Source: Bog-756 sp963699345
GTDB lineage: Bacteria; Actinomycetota; Acidimicrobiia; Acidimicrobiales; RAAP-2
NCBI GenBank assembly: GCA_963699345.1
Contig: CAVOTL010000005.1
Coordinates: forward strand, 1,116,001 to 1,180,000
Length of the DNA stretch: 64,000 bases
Direction of reading: 5' to 3'
Part shown: in pieces, positions 26,398 through 34,076 of the stretch
Layout: the number at the start of each line of letters is the position of its first letter
How positions within the stretch are numbered: position 1 is the stretch's first letter
Position numbers and translations under genes: made by a program
The notes under the pieces: model-generated
Told to the model about the DNA's origin: nothing
Seen by the model: the letters and a program-made list of their open reading frames with translations, nothing else
Database searches by the model: none

Positions 26398-26540
26398 GGC
26401 GGCCCATCGTACCGACGGACGGCGACCGGGGACGGCTGGGCGGCCGTCCCCGGTCGCACCCCCGTCCACCCCGGGTGCGCGGCCACCCACGGGTCCGGTT
26501 CCCCGGGACGGGAAAGGGTGTCCGACTAGGGTGTTCATCC

Positions 26541-27143
26541 ATGGCGAACGCTCCGGTGCCGCGTACCCTGACGCGGGCTCAGCAGGCCCGACGCCAGCGC
26601 GTGATCGATGCCGCCATGTCGCTGGCGCTGGACGGTGGCTACGAGGCCGTCCAGATGCGCGACGTGGCCGCCCGGGCCGACGTGGCGATGGGCACCGTGT
26701 ACCGGTACTTCTCCAGCAAGGACCACCTGCTGGCCGCCGCCCTCGTCCACTGGGTCGAACAGCTCGACAGCCGCCTGGCCCAGAGCCCGGCCCAGGGCGC
26801 GACCCCGGCCGAACGGGTCATCGACGCCCTCGACCGGGCGCTCCGGGCGATGGGCCGCCAGCCCCAGCTGGTCGGCGCCGTGTTCACGGCCCTCGCCTCC
26901 CCCGACCCGGCGGCCATCGAGTGCCAGCAGCAGGTGTCGGTGCTCATGGAGGGGATCATCACCCGGGCCATCGGCGAGCCCCAGCCCGCCGACATCAGCG
27001 ACCGGGCCCGGATCCTCGGCCACGTCTGGTATTCAGCGCTGGTCGGCTGGGTGAACGGATGGAGCAACATGAACCGGGTGCACGACGAGCTGGTCGTGGC
27101 CATCGGCCTCCTGCTGCCCACCGACGTCTACGCCCAGGTCTGA
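26541..27143 (+). CDS. KstR-like TetR family regulator
   Basis: A 200-residue TetR protein whose DNA-binding region (GGYEAVQMRDVAARADVAM, then GTVYRYFSSKDHLLAAAL) closely follows mycobacterial KstR, the repressor of cholesterol uptake and side-chain degradation genes that is released by steroid CoA-esters. The C-terminal domain ends LGHVWYSALVGWVNG with a KstR-like spacing. TAGGGT (26527-26532) lies 8 nt before ATG 26541. I saw no clear copy of the known KstR operator (AAC-N2-GTT core) in the promoters inspected, so its targets may lie outside or its site may differ. This is a homology-based name, not proof of ligand. Confidence 0.8.
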   Translation: MANAPVPRTLTRAQQARRQRVIDAAMSLALDGGYEAVQMRDVAARADVAMGTVYRYFSSKDHLLAAALVHWVEQLDSRLAQSPAQGATPAERVIDALDRALRAMGRQPQLVGAVFTALASPDPAAIECQQQVSVLMEGIITRAIGEPQPADISDRARILGHVWYSALVGWVNGWSNMNRVHDELVVAIGLLLPTDVYAQV

Positions 27144-27257
27144 CGGGGCCGACCGCACCGGAGCGACCCGCCCGCCGCAGGTCCGCCGGCGCCGGCCGCC
27201 CACACCCGCGCCGTCCGGGTGGCACCGCGGACGGTGACCATCGGGCTACCGTCTGGC

Positions 27258-28223
27258 ATGACCTCCGCCATCGAAGTGCATGGCCTGGGGAAGCACTTCG
27301 GGGACGTGGTGGCGGTGGACGACCTGAGCTTCGAGGTGGCCGAGGGACGCGTCACCGGATTCCTCGGACCCAACGGCTCCGGCAAGACCACCACCCTGCG
27401 GATGCTGCTCGGACTGGTGTCGATCACGGCGGGGACGGCCACCTTCGGGGGTCGGCGCTACGTGGACCTCCCCCACCCGGTCCGCCATGTCGGTGCCGCG
27501 CTCGAGGCCACGAGCTTCCATCCGTCGCGACGGGCCGAGGACCACCTGCGGACGGTGGCCCTGGCCAGTGGGATCCCACGCTCCCGGGTCCGCGAGGTCC
27601 TCGAACTGGTCGGACTCACCGATGTCGCCCGCCGCCGGGTGGGCAAGTTCTCCCTCGGCATGCGCCAGCGCCTGCAGCTCGCCACCGCCCTGCTGGGCGA
27701 GCCCGAGATCCTCATCCTCGACGAGCCCGCCAACGGGCTCGACCCGCAGGGGATCCAGTGGCTCCGGACCTTCATCCGGCGCCAGGCGGCCGACGGTCAC
27801 GCCGTGCTCGTGTCGTCCCACCTGCTGTCGGAGATGGAGGAGACCGTCGACGACGTGGTGATCATCTCGCAGGGCAAGCTCGTGCTGCAGACGACGCTCG
27901 CCGACCTGTCCTCCAAGGCCGGCACCAGTACGGGCATGCGCATCCGCACCCCCGAGATCAACCGGTTGGCCACCGTGCTCAACGCCGTACCGGTCTACTG
28001 GCGCCAGGTCGGGCCGGACATGCTCGTGATCGACGGGGCCACGCCCGAGTGGTTCGGCCCCTTCGCCGCCCAGCACCAGATCGTGCTCTACGAGCTGGTA
28101 CACGAGCGGGGCAGCCTGGAGGACGTCTTCTTGGACCTGACCCAGGGATTCGACGCCGCCCACCCCATCGAGTCGGGCAGCGGGCAGTCGGCCCCGTTCC
28201 GGTCACCGGAGGACCGACCGTGA
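27258..28223 (+). CDS. ABC transporter ATP-binding protein
   Basis: A 321-residue ATPase of the drug/antibiotic exporter type. Walker A GPNGSGKT is at residues 37-44, the signature is KFSLGMRQR, and Walker B with catalytic Glu is LILDEP (Asp155-Glu156), followed by SSHLLSEMEETVDDVV. A C-terminal regulatory region of about 100 residues is present. TACCGT (27247-27252) lies 5 nt before the ATG, so the message is probably leaderless. The stop overlaps the GTG of the permease gene. It likely energises export of a lipid or toxic compound. Confidence 0.9.
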   Translation: MTSAIEVHGLGKHFGDVVAVDDLSFEVAEGRVTGFLGPNGSGKTTTLRMLLGLVSITAGTATFGGRRYVDLPHPVRHVGAALEATSFHPSRRAEDHLRTVALASGIPRSRVREVLELVGLTDVARRRVGKFSLGMRQRLQLATALLGEPEILILDEPANGLDPQGIQWLRTFIRRQAADGHAVLVSSHLLSEMEETVDDVVIISQGKLVLQTTLADLSSKAGTSTGMRIRTPEINRLATVLNAVPVYWRQVGPDMLVIDGATPEWFGPFAAQHQIVLYELVHERGSLEDVFLDLTQGFDAAHPIESGSGQSAPFRSPEDRP

Positions 28224-28993
28224 TCGCCGCCATCCGCTCCGAGCTGCTCAAGATCCGGACCACGGCCGTGCCCTGGGTGCTGGCCGCCATCGCCATCGTC
28301 ATCGAGGGCCTCCTGCTCCTGGTCATCTTCCTCAGCCGCAACAATCCCGACGACAGCGGCTACACGGTGCCGCACACCACCCAGCAACTGCGCAACCTGC
28401 TCGGGTCGGGCTTCGAGGGGTACCTCCTTGCCCTCCTGCTCGGGGTGCTCATGGTCACCACCGAGTTCCGGCACAAGACCGTCACGACCTCGTACCTCAC
28501 CACGCCCCGGCGGGTCGAGTTCGTCGGGGCCAAGATCATCAGTGCGGCGATCCTGGGCGCCCTGTTGGCCGTCCTGATGCTGGTCGTCGCCCTGCTCGGC
28601 GGTGGGCTCACGCTCTCGGCCCGGGGCGGCTCCTTCTCGGGGCTGGTCCACCAGATACCGGCGGTGGTGCCCGGCTTCGTGCTCGTGTTCGTCCTCTTCG
28701 CCATCCTCGGCGTGGGCGTCGGCTCCATCATCACCAACCAGGTGGCGGCCATCATCATCGTCCTGGGCTGGTTCATCATCCTGGAGGGCATCCTCACCGC
28801 CCTCGTCAACGCGGCCTACAAGTGGGTACCGACCGGTGCCGCCCAGGCGGCGTCGAACCTGACCCGCGGCAACCACAACGGCAACCAGTTCACCCTGTTC
28901 AGCTGGTGGCAGGGGGCCCTGTTGATGCTGGCCTACGGCCTGGTCTTCGCCGCCATCGGGTCGTTCCTGCTGACCAAGCGAGACATCACCTGA
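28220..28993 (+). CDS. ABC transporter permease
   Basis: A 257-residue membrane protein with about six helices, including AVPWVLAAIAIVIEGLLLLVIF, GYLLALLLGVLMVTTEFRHK and VAAIIIVLGWFIILEGILTALV. TEFRHKTVTTSYLTTPRR after the second helix is characteristic of ABC-2 permeases. GTG 28220 overlaps the ATPase stop as GTGA, with GGAGG upstream, so it is the coupled membrane half of the exporter. A homodimer with two ATPase copies is expected. Substrate unknown. Confidence 0.87.
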   Translation: MIAAIRSELLKIRTTAVPWVLAAIAIVIEGLLLLVIFLSRNNPDDSGYTVPHTTQQLRNLLGSGFEGYLLALLLGVLMVTTEFRHKTVTTSYLTTPRRVEFVGAKIISAAILGALLAVLMLVVALLGGGLTLSARGGSFSGLVHQIPAVVPGFVLVFVLFAILGVGVGSIITNQVAAIIIVLGWFIILEGILTALVNAAYKWVPTGAAQAASNLTRGNHNGNQFTLFSWWQGALLMLAYGLVFAAIGSFLLTKRDIT

Positions 28994-29043
28994 GGGAACC
29001 GCCGGGCGCAGGCCCGGTCGCCACCCGGCCGTAGGCTCGGGGT

Positions 29044-30333
29044 ATGGCCGAACGGGGAGCACGCCTGCCTGCCCGGGGGGTCGACGCCCCTACGGTGCTG
29101 GCCCGACTGGACGATCTGGCGGCCGACGACCGCGACTGGCGCGGCGGACGCGTCTTCAGCCTCGTCTACTCGGCCGGCGACGGCGTGCACGACCTCCTCA
29201 CCCGGGCGGCCAACCGGTTCTCGGCCGAAAACGCCTTGAACATGGCGGCCTTCCCCAGCCTGGGAACGATGCAGCAGGACATCGTGGCCATCACCTCCGG
29301 ACTCCTGGGGGCCGACCGCCGGCCGGCCGGGGCGCCGCCGGTCCGGGGCTACCTGACGTCGGGGGGCACCGAGTCGCTGCTCCAGGCCACCCGGACCGCC
29401 CGGGACTGGGGACGGGCCTCGGGACGCACCTCCCGGCCGAACATGGTGCTCGCCACCAGCGCCCACGCCGCCTTCGAGAAGGCGGCGCACTACTTCGACG
29501 TCGAGGCCCGCCGGGTCCCGGTGCGGCCCGACGGGAGCGCCGACGTCGACGCCATGGCCGACGCCGCGGACGACGACACGGTCCTGGTGGTCGGGTCGGC
29601 GCCGTCGTACCCCCAGGGGGTCATCGACCCCATCCCCGACCTCGGTGCCCTGGCCCTCGATCGCGGCGTCCTCTGCCATGTGGACGCCTGCCTGGGCGGG
29701 TTCCTGCTCCCGTTCCTCGTGACCCTCGGCCACGTCACCCGACCCTGGGACCTGTCGGTCCCGGGCGTCACGTCCATCAGTGCCGACCTCCACAAGTACG
29801 GCTACGCCTCCAAAGGGGTGTCGGTCATCGTCTACGGCGACCGGGAGCTCGGACGCCTGCAGCCGTTCGTCACCTCGAACTGGCTCGGCGGCCTCTACGG
29901 GTCGCCTTCCCTGGCCGGCACCCGCCCGGGCGGTCCGATCGCCGCCGGGTGGGCGGTGCTCCACCACCTGGGCGAGGACGGCTACCTCCGCCTGGCCGAG
30001 GATGCCTGGCAGGCGGCCACCGCCCTGCGGACGGCCATCGGGTCGACCCCGGGGATCGCCCTGCGCGGATCCCCCGACGCTACCGTCTTCGCCTTCGGGG
30101 ACGACGGGACGGGCCGGGTCGACGCCTTCGCCCTCGGCGATGCCCTGGCCGCCCGGGGCGGCTGGTACTTCGACCGCCAGACTCCGCCCGACAGCCTCCA
30201 CGCCACCGTGCACGCCGGCCACCTGGCCGTGGTCGACGAGCTGCGCCACGACCTGGCGTCGGCCGCGGCCGAGGTGGCCGGGTCGGGCAGCCGGGCCGCG
30301 GACCGGACCGCCCGCTACGGTTCCGCCCCCTGA
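29044..30333 (+). CDS. PLP-dependent lyase/decarboxylase, sphingosine-1-phosphate-lyase-like
   Basis: A 429-residue fold-type I PLP enzyme of the group II decarboxylase family. The cofactor lysine is Lys251 in SADLHKYGYASKG, very close to the ADxHKYGYAPKG motif of sphingosine-1-phosphate lyases. The phosphate-binding GYLTSGGTESLLQA block and VDACLGGFLLPF are intact. Unlike eukaryotic lyases it has no membrane anchor. It may cleave a phosphorylated amino-alcohol or decarboxylate an amino acid. TAGGCT (29032-29037) sits exactly 6 nt before the ATG, with no ribosome site, so it is predicted leaderless and monocistronic. Confidence 0.82.
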   Translation: MAERGARLPARGVDAPTVLARLDDLAADDRDWRGGRVFSLVYSAGDGVHDLLTRAANRFSAENALNMAAFPSLGTMQQDIVAITSGLLGADRRPAGAPPVRGYLTSGGTESLLQATRTARDWGRASGRTSRPNMVLATSAHAAFEKAAHYFDVEARRVPVRPDGSADVDAMADAADDDTVLVVGSAPSYPQGVIDPIPDLGALALDRGVLCHVDACLGGFLLPFLVTLGHVTRPWDLSVPGVTSISADLHKYGYASKGVSVIVYGDRELGRLQPFVTSNWLGGLYGSPSLAGTRPGGPIAAGWAVLHHLGEDGYLRLAEDAWQAATALRTAIGSTPGIALRGSPDATVFAFGDDGTGRVDAFALGDALAARGGWYFDRQTPPDSLHATVHAGHLAVVDELRHDLASAAAEVAGSGSRAADRTARYGSAP

Positions 30334-30375
30334 GCGGACCCGCCGGGATCGGTGGCCTCTGCCGGTCGACAGCCG

Positions 30376-30404
30376 TTGCCCGGGCCGGACCCATGGTCTA
30401 TACA
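30376..30404 (+). promoter_or_regulatory. Sigma70-like promoter of the MFS exporter gene
   Basis: -35 TTGCCC (30376-30381), a 17-nt spacer and -10 TATACA (30399-30404). This predicts a leader of about 67 nt before GTG 30477, which has TGAGGAGGG as ribosome site. Confidence 0.55.
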
Positions 30405-30476
30405 TGCCCGGAGGGGCGCAGACGGTGGCGACCTCATCGGAGGAGGCGGTCGGCGGACTGAGCTGAGGAGGGCATC

Positions 30477-32129
30477 GTGGAGCGCAAGTGGTGGACCCTC
30501 ATCGCCGTCTGCTTCGGAACCTTCATGCTGTTGCTCGACATCACCGTGGTGAACGTCGCGCTGCCCGACATCCAGATCGCCCTGCACTCGACCTTCCAGG
30601 ACCTCCAGTGGGTGGTCGACGCCTACGCCCTGACGCTGGCCGCCTTCCTGCTCACGGCGGGGGTGCTCGGGGACATGTACGGCCGCAAGGGCATGTTCGC
30701 CATCGGGCTCGTGCTCTTCTCCCTCGCCTCGCTGACCTGCGGCCTGGCCACCACACCGCTCATGCTCAACCTGTCGCGGGCGGCCCAGGGCATCGGTGGC
30801 GCCATCATGTTCGCCACCTCACTGGCGCTCATCGCCCAGGCCTTCGCGGGCAAACAGCGGGGCACGGCCATCGGTGTCTACGGTGCGGTGGTCGGCGGGG
30901 CGGTGGCCGTCGGGCCCCTCGTCGGCGGGGCCATCACCACCGGGATCGGGTGGCGGTGGATCTTCTTCCTCAACATCCCCATCGGGGTGGTAGCCGTCAT
31001 CATCACCCTCACCAAGGTCGACAACGCCAAGATCCAGACCGGTCGGCGGATCGACTGGCTCGGCGTCGTCACCTTCACCTCGTCGCTCTTCCTCCTGGTC
31101 TACGCCCTGGTGCAGGGCAACGACAAGGGATGGGGCAGCCGCTACATCATCTCGATGCTCGTCGTCTCGGGCCTGCTGATGGTCACGTTCATCGTGGGTG
31201 AGTGGAGACAGCGCGACCCGATGCTCGACCTCACGCTGTTCAAGCGGCCCGCCATGGTCGGGGTGTCCCTCGGCTCCTTCACCCTGTCGGCCTCGATCTT
31301 CGCGATGTTCCTCTATCTGACCCTCTACATGCAGGAGGTGCTCGGATACTCGGCGCTGGCCGCCGGCCTGCGGTTCCTCCCCCTCAGCATGCTCGCCTTC
31401 ATCGTGGCCCCCGTCGCCGGCAAGCTCACCGTGCACGTCCAGACGCGCCTCCTCATGAGTCTGGGCCTGCTGCTGGTGGCGGTGGGCTGCCATCTCATGA
31501 CCGACGTCGCCGGCGACTCGGCGTGGACGGTCCTGCTGCCCGGCTTCATCGTGTGCGGCCTCGGCGTGGGTCTCACCAACCCGGTGCTGGCCTCCGGTGC
31601 CGTCTCGGTGGTGCCCCCCGAGCAGAGTGGCATGTCCAGCGGCACGGCCAGCACGTTCCGCCAGGTCGGCATCGCCACCGGCATCGCCGGACTCGGTGCC
31701 ATCTTCGTCCACGAGATCGCTCCGGCCGTGGTCGACAACCTGCGGGGGACGGCGATCCTGCAGCACGGCGGCCAGGCCCTGGGGAGCGCCCTGGGCTCGG
31801 GCAGCGTGCGCCAGGTGGCGGCCGGCATCCCGTCGGCCGCCGGCCGCCAGGCCCTCCTGACCGCCTACCAGGACGGGTTCGCGTCGACCTTCAACCACCT
31901 GATGGGGATCGCCTCCGTCATCGCCCTCGTCGGCGCCGTCGGCTGCCTGTTCCTCGTCCGCCAGAAGGACTTCGTCCCGAGCGTCGCCGCCGGGGAGTGG
32001 TCGACACCGGGACCCCCGGGCGGTGACGGAGCGACGGGTCCCGACGGCCGGGCCGCGGGCGACGGGAAGGCCACCGTCACCGACGGCGACGAAGGCCCCG
32101 CTCCCGCCTCCCCGGCCCGCACCGGGTGA
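30477..32129 (+). CDS. MFS drug exporter, DHA2 (EmrB/QacA) family
   Basis: A 550-residue transporter with about 14 membrane helices. Motif A is seen as GVLGDMYGRKGMFAIG, the WVVDAYALTLAAFLLTAG helix is typical of DHA2, and motif C follows as GAVVGGAVAVGPLVGGAITT. The C-terminal 50 residues are hydrophilic and Gly/Asp-rich. It would export lipophilic drugs or metabolites using the proton gradient. GTG 30477 has a strong ribosome site. No adjacent regulator is present. The stop lies inside the first of a set of short direct repeats. Confidence 0.9.
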   Translation: MERKWWTLIAVCFGTFMLLLDITVVNVALPDIQIALHSTFQDLQWVVDAYALTLAAFLLTAGVLGDMYGRKGMFAIGLVLFSLASLTCGLATTPLMLNLSRAAQGIGGAIMFATSLALIAQAFAGKQRGTAIGVYGAVVGGAVAVGPLVGGAITTGIGWRWIFFLNIPIGVVAVIITLTKVDNAKIQTGRRIDWLGVVTFTSSLFLLVYALVQGNDKGWGSRYIISMLVVSGLLMVTFIVGEWRQRDPMLDLTLFKRPAMVGVSLGSFTLSASIFAMFLYLTLYMQEVLGYSALAAGLRFLPLSMLAFIVAPVAGKLTVHVQTRLLMSLGLLLVAVGCHLMTDVAGDSAWTVLLPGFIVCGLGVGLTNPVLASGAVSVVPPEQSGMSSGTASTFRQVGIATGIAGLGAIFVHEIAPAVVDNLRGTAILQHGGQALGSALGSGSVRQVAAGIPSAAGRQALLTAYQDGFASTFNHLMGIASVIALVGAVGCLFLVRQKDFVPSVAAGEWSTPGPPGGDGATGPDGRAAGDGKATVTDGDEGPAPASPARTG

Positions 32130-32195
32130 CCACCCGGCTGGACGCAGGTGACCACCCGGTTCCGATACGGGTGACCATCCGGTTCCGGTGACCGG
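32125..32195 (+). repeat. Four spaced GGTGACC direct repeats
   Basis: GGTGACCACCCGG occurs at 32125-32137 and 32147-32159, GGTGACCATCCGG at 32170-32182, and a shorter GGTGACCGG at 32187-32195. Spacings are 22, 23 and 17 bp. The first contains the exporter stop and the last contains the GTG start of the DUF5522 gene. Confidence 0.65.
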
Positions 32196-32424
32196 GCCGG
32201 AGCCCCTCGCCGACCGGGGGCCGGACGAGCCGCACCCCTCGCGCCTGGCGCCCGACCACCCCGACCGGGACCGGATCCTGGCCGCCCACCGCGCCGCCCG
32301 GGACGTCGGGGCCCCGAGCTATACCGATCCCGCCACCGGCTACGCGGTCATGACCTCGGCCTACCTGGCGGGGCGCGGCACCTGCTGCCACCAGGGCTGT
32401 CGCCACTGCCCCTACGCGGTCTGA
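32188..32424 (+). CDS. Small Cys-rich protein (DUF5522 type)
   Basis: A 78-residue protein ending GRGTCCHQGCRHCPYAV, with the CC-x2-GCRHCPY cysteine cluster that defines the DUF5522 family and could bind a metal. The central DPATGYAVMTSAYLAGRG also fits. The family is widespread but has no known function. The GTG at 32188 lies in a region of GGTGACC direct repeats, and no clear ribosome site is visible. It is convergent with the glycosidase. Confidence 0.75.
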   Translation: MTGPEPLADRGPDEPHPSRLAPDHPDRDRILAAHRAARDVGAPSYTDPATGYAVMTSAYLAGRGTCCHQGCRHCPYAV

Positions 32425-32436
32425 CCCGGCGACGAC

Positions 32437-32456
32437 CGGGGTGGACGTCCACCCCG
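32437..32456. terminator. 20-bp perfect palindrome, bidirectional terminator
   Basis: CGGGGTGGACGTCCACCCCG is fully self-complementary and lies between the stops of two convergent genes (32424 and 32465). As RNA it would form a stem with an ACGT loop in both directions. Confidence 0.6.
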
Positions 32457-32464
32457 CGGCCGGT

Positions 32465-33958
32465 TCAGACCCCGGTCAGGACCGAGCGGTCACCGGCCCG
32501 CAGCCCCTCGATCAGCCGTCGATAGGTACCGGCCGAGTCGAGGCCCATGGCGTCGGTCTCGAGCCACGTGCCCCCGGCGCCACCCCGCTCGCGGTCCACG
32601 CCGTGGATGCCGAAGCGGGGCTCGTAGGAGCCCCATTCGTAGTTGTCGACCAGCGACCAGTGCCAGTACCCGGTGACCGGCACGCCGGCGTCGACGGCGT
32701 CGACCACCGCCGCCACGTTGGCCGCGAGGTACCGCGGTCGGTTCCACCCGTCCATCCGACCGTACGACCGACCGCGCCGCAGGCGGTTGCACAGACCGTT
32801 CTCCACCACCCACAGCGGCAGCCCCGGGGTCAGCGCCGCCTGGACGCCGAGCCACCGGGTCAGCCCACCGGGATCCGGCGGGTCGTCCCACAGCTCGCGC
32901 ACCGGCAGCAGGTTCCTCCCCCCGGCGGTGCGGTGGCCCGGGAGCCGGAAGTGCCTCGACGCCCAGGGGTCGTAGTAGTCGATCCCGAGGACGTCGAGGG
33001 TGCGCTCGTGGGGGCTCGCCTCCACCGCGTCGAGGGCCCGTCGTCGGGTCGACCCGAGGCGGCCGGACGAACCGTACGGGGCGACGGCCGCGGCCGTCCG
33101 GCGCTGGAGCGACTCGCCGAGTCCCGGGAGGGGCGACAGACCGTAGTGACCACGGCGCCGTTCCTCGATCCACCAGTCGAGGTCCGCGCGATCGATGCCG
33201 AAACTGCGCGACAGCAGCACGTCGAGCAGCATCCGGTCGTACTCGTAGATCGACATGGCGAAGTTGTTGGTGGTGACCACCGCGTCGGGGCGGGCGGCGT
33301 GGATGGCGTCGTAGGCCGTCACGTGGGCGGCCAACAGGTTGTCCAGGGCGACGGCCGTGTCCTCGACGCCGAAGGTCCGCCCCGGCGGGAACGCCCCGAG
33401 CAGATAGGTCATCAGGGCCAGCACGTTGATCTCGTTGAGGGTCACCCAGTGCCGCACCGTGGGGGCCAGGGCCGGCACCACGATCTCCGTCCAGGTCTGA
33501 AAGCGCGTGACGGCGTCGGGCCGCAGCCACAGGTCCTCCCCCAGCCACGCCGGGTGGGTGAAGTGGTGGAGGGTGACCAGCGGCGTCAACCCCCGATCGG
33601 CACAGGCCTCCACGATGGACACGTAGCGGTCGAGTGCGGCCCGGTCGACCACGCCCGGTTCCGGCTGGATCCGCGCCCATTCGACGCCGAGCCGGAAGCT
33701 GTCACAGCCCAGGGCCGCGGCCCGGTCCAGAGCCTCCTCGGGCCGGCGCCAGAAGTCCACGGCGTCACCCGACGGCACGACCCGGCCGACCTGCTCCCAG
33801 GCCAACCAGTTGTTGGCCGGCTGCCCGTGCCCGTTGAAGCCCCCCTCGATCTGGAACCCGGCCGTCGCCACCCCGAACAGGAACCCGTCGGGCAGCGGAC
33901 CGCGTCCGGCCGACGGGCCCTCCGCCACTGGTCCGCTGGACTCCCGCACTGACGACAC
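32465..33958 (-). CDS. Glycoside hydrolase family 1 (beta-glucosidase-like)
   Basis: A 497-residue GH1 enzyme. The N-terminal FLFGVATAGFQIEGGFNGHG is the family start pattern. The acid/base Glu176 lies in TLNEINV (family norm TxNEP) and the nucleophile Glu386 in WVVENGLC (family norm TENG). The late GYWHWSLVDNYEWGSYEPRFGIHGVD is typical. It would hydrolyse a beta-linked glucoside or similar sugar; there is no signal peptide, so it acts in the cytosol. The EIN in place of EP in the acid/base motif is unusual for beta-glucosidases. GTG 33958 is favoured because GAGGG lies 7 nt upstream; GTG 33964 is possible. It is divergent from the thiolase-like gene. Confidence 0.85.
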   Translation of the reverse strand: MSSVRESSGPVAEGPSAGRGPLPDGFLFGVATAGFQIEGGFNGHGQPANNWLAWEQVGRVVPSGDAVDFWRRPEEALDRAAALGCDSFRLGVEWARIQPEPGVVDRAALDRYVSIVEACADRGLTPLVTLHHFTHPAWLGEDLWLRPDAVTRFQTWTEIVVPALAPTVRHWVTLNEINVLALMTYLLGAFPPGRTFGVEDTAVALDNLLAAHVTAYDAIHAARPDAVVTTNNFAMSIYEYDRMLLDVLLSRSFGIDRADLDWWIEERRRGHYGLSPLPGLGESLQRRTAAAVAPYGSSGRLGSTRRRALDAVEASPHERTLDVLGIDYYDPWASRHFRLPGHRTAGGRNLLPVRELWDDPPDPGGLTRWLGVQAALTPGLPLWVVENGLCNRLRRGRSYGRMDGWNRPRYLAANVAAVVDAVDAGVPVTGYWHWSLVDNYEWGSYEPRFGIHGVDRERGGAGGTWLETDAMGLDSAGTYRRLIEGLRAGDRSVLTGV

Positions 33959-34076
33959 GGCCACACCCTCACTCGACGGGCGCCCCGCCGACCGGGGCCG
34001 CCACCGGGAGGCGATGGTAGCTTGCCGCCCCGAGAGGTCCTCGCCCACGCGGACCCCGAGCCGCCAGGACGCCCCC

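Noticed and set aside
26398..26540. KstR operator searched for in front of the KstR-like gene
   Set aside because: No AAC-N2-GTT palindrome is visible between the two divergent TetR genes, so autoregulation through the classic site is not claimed.
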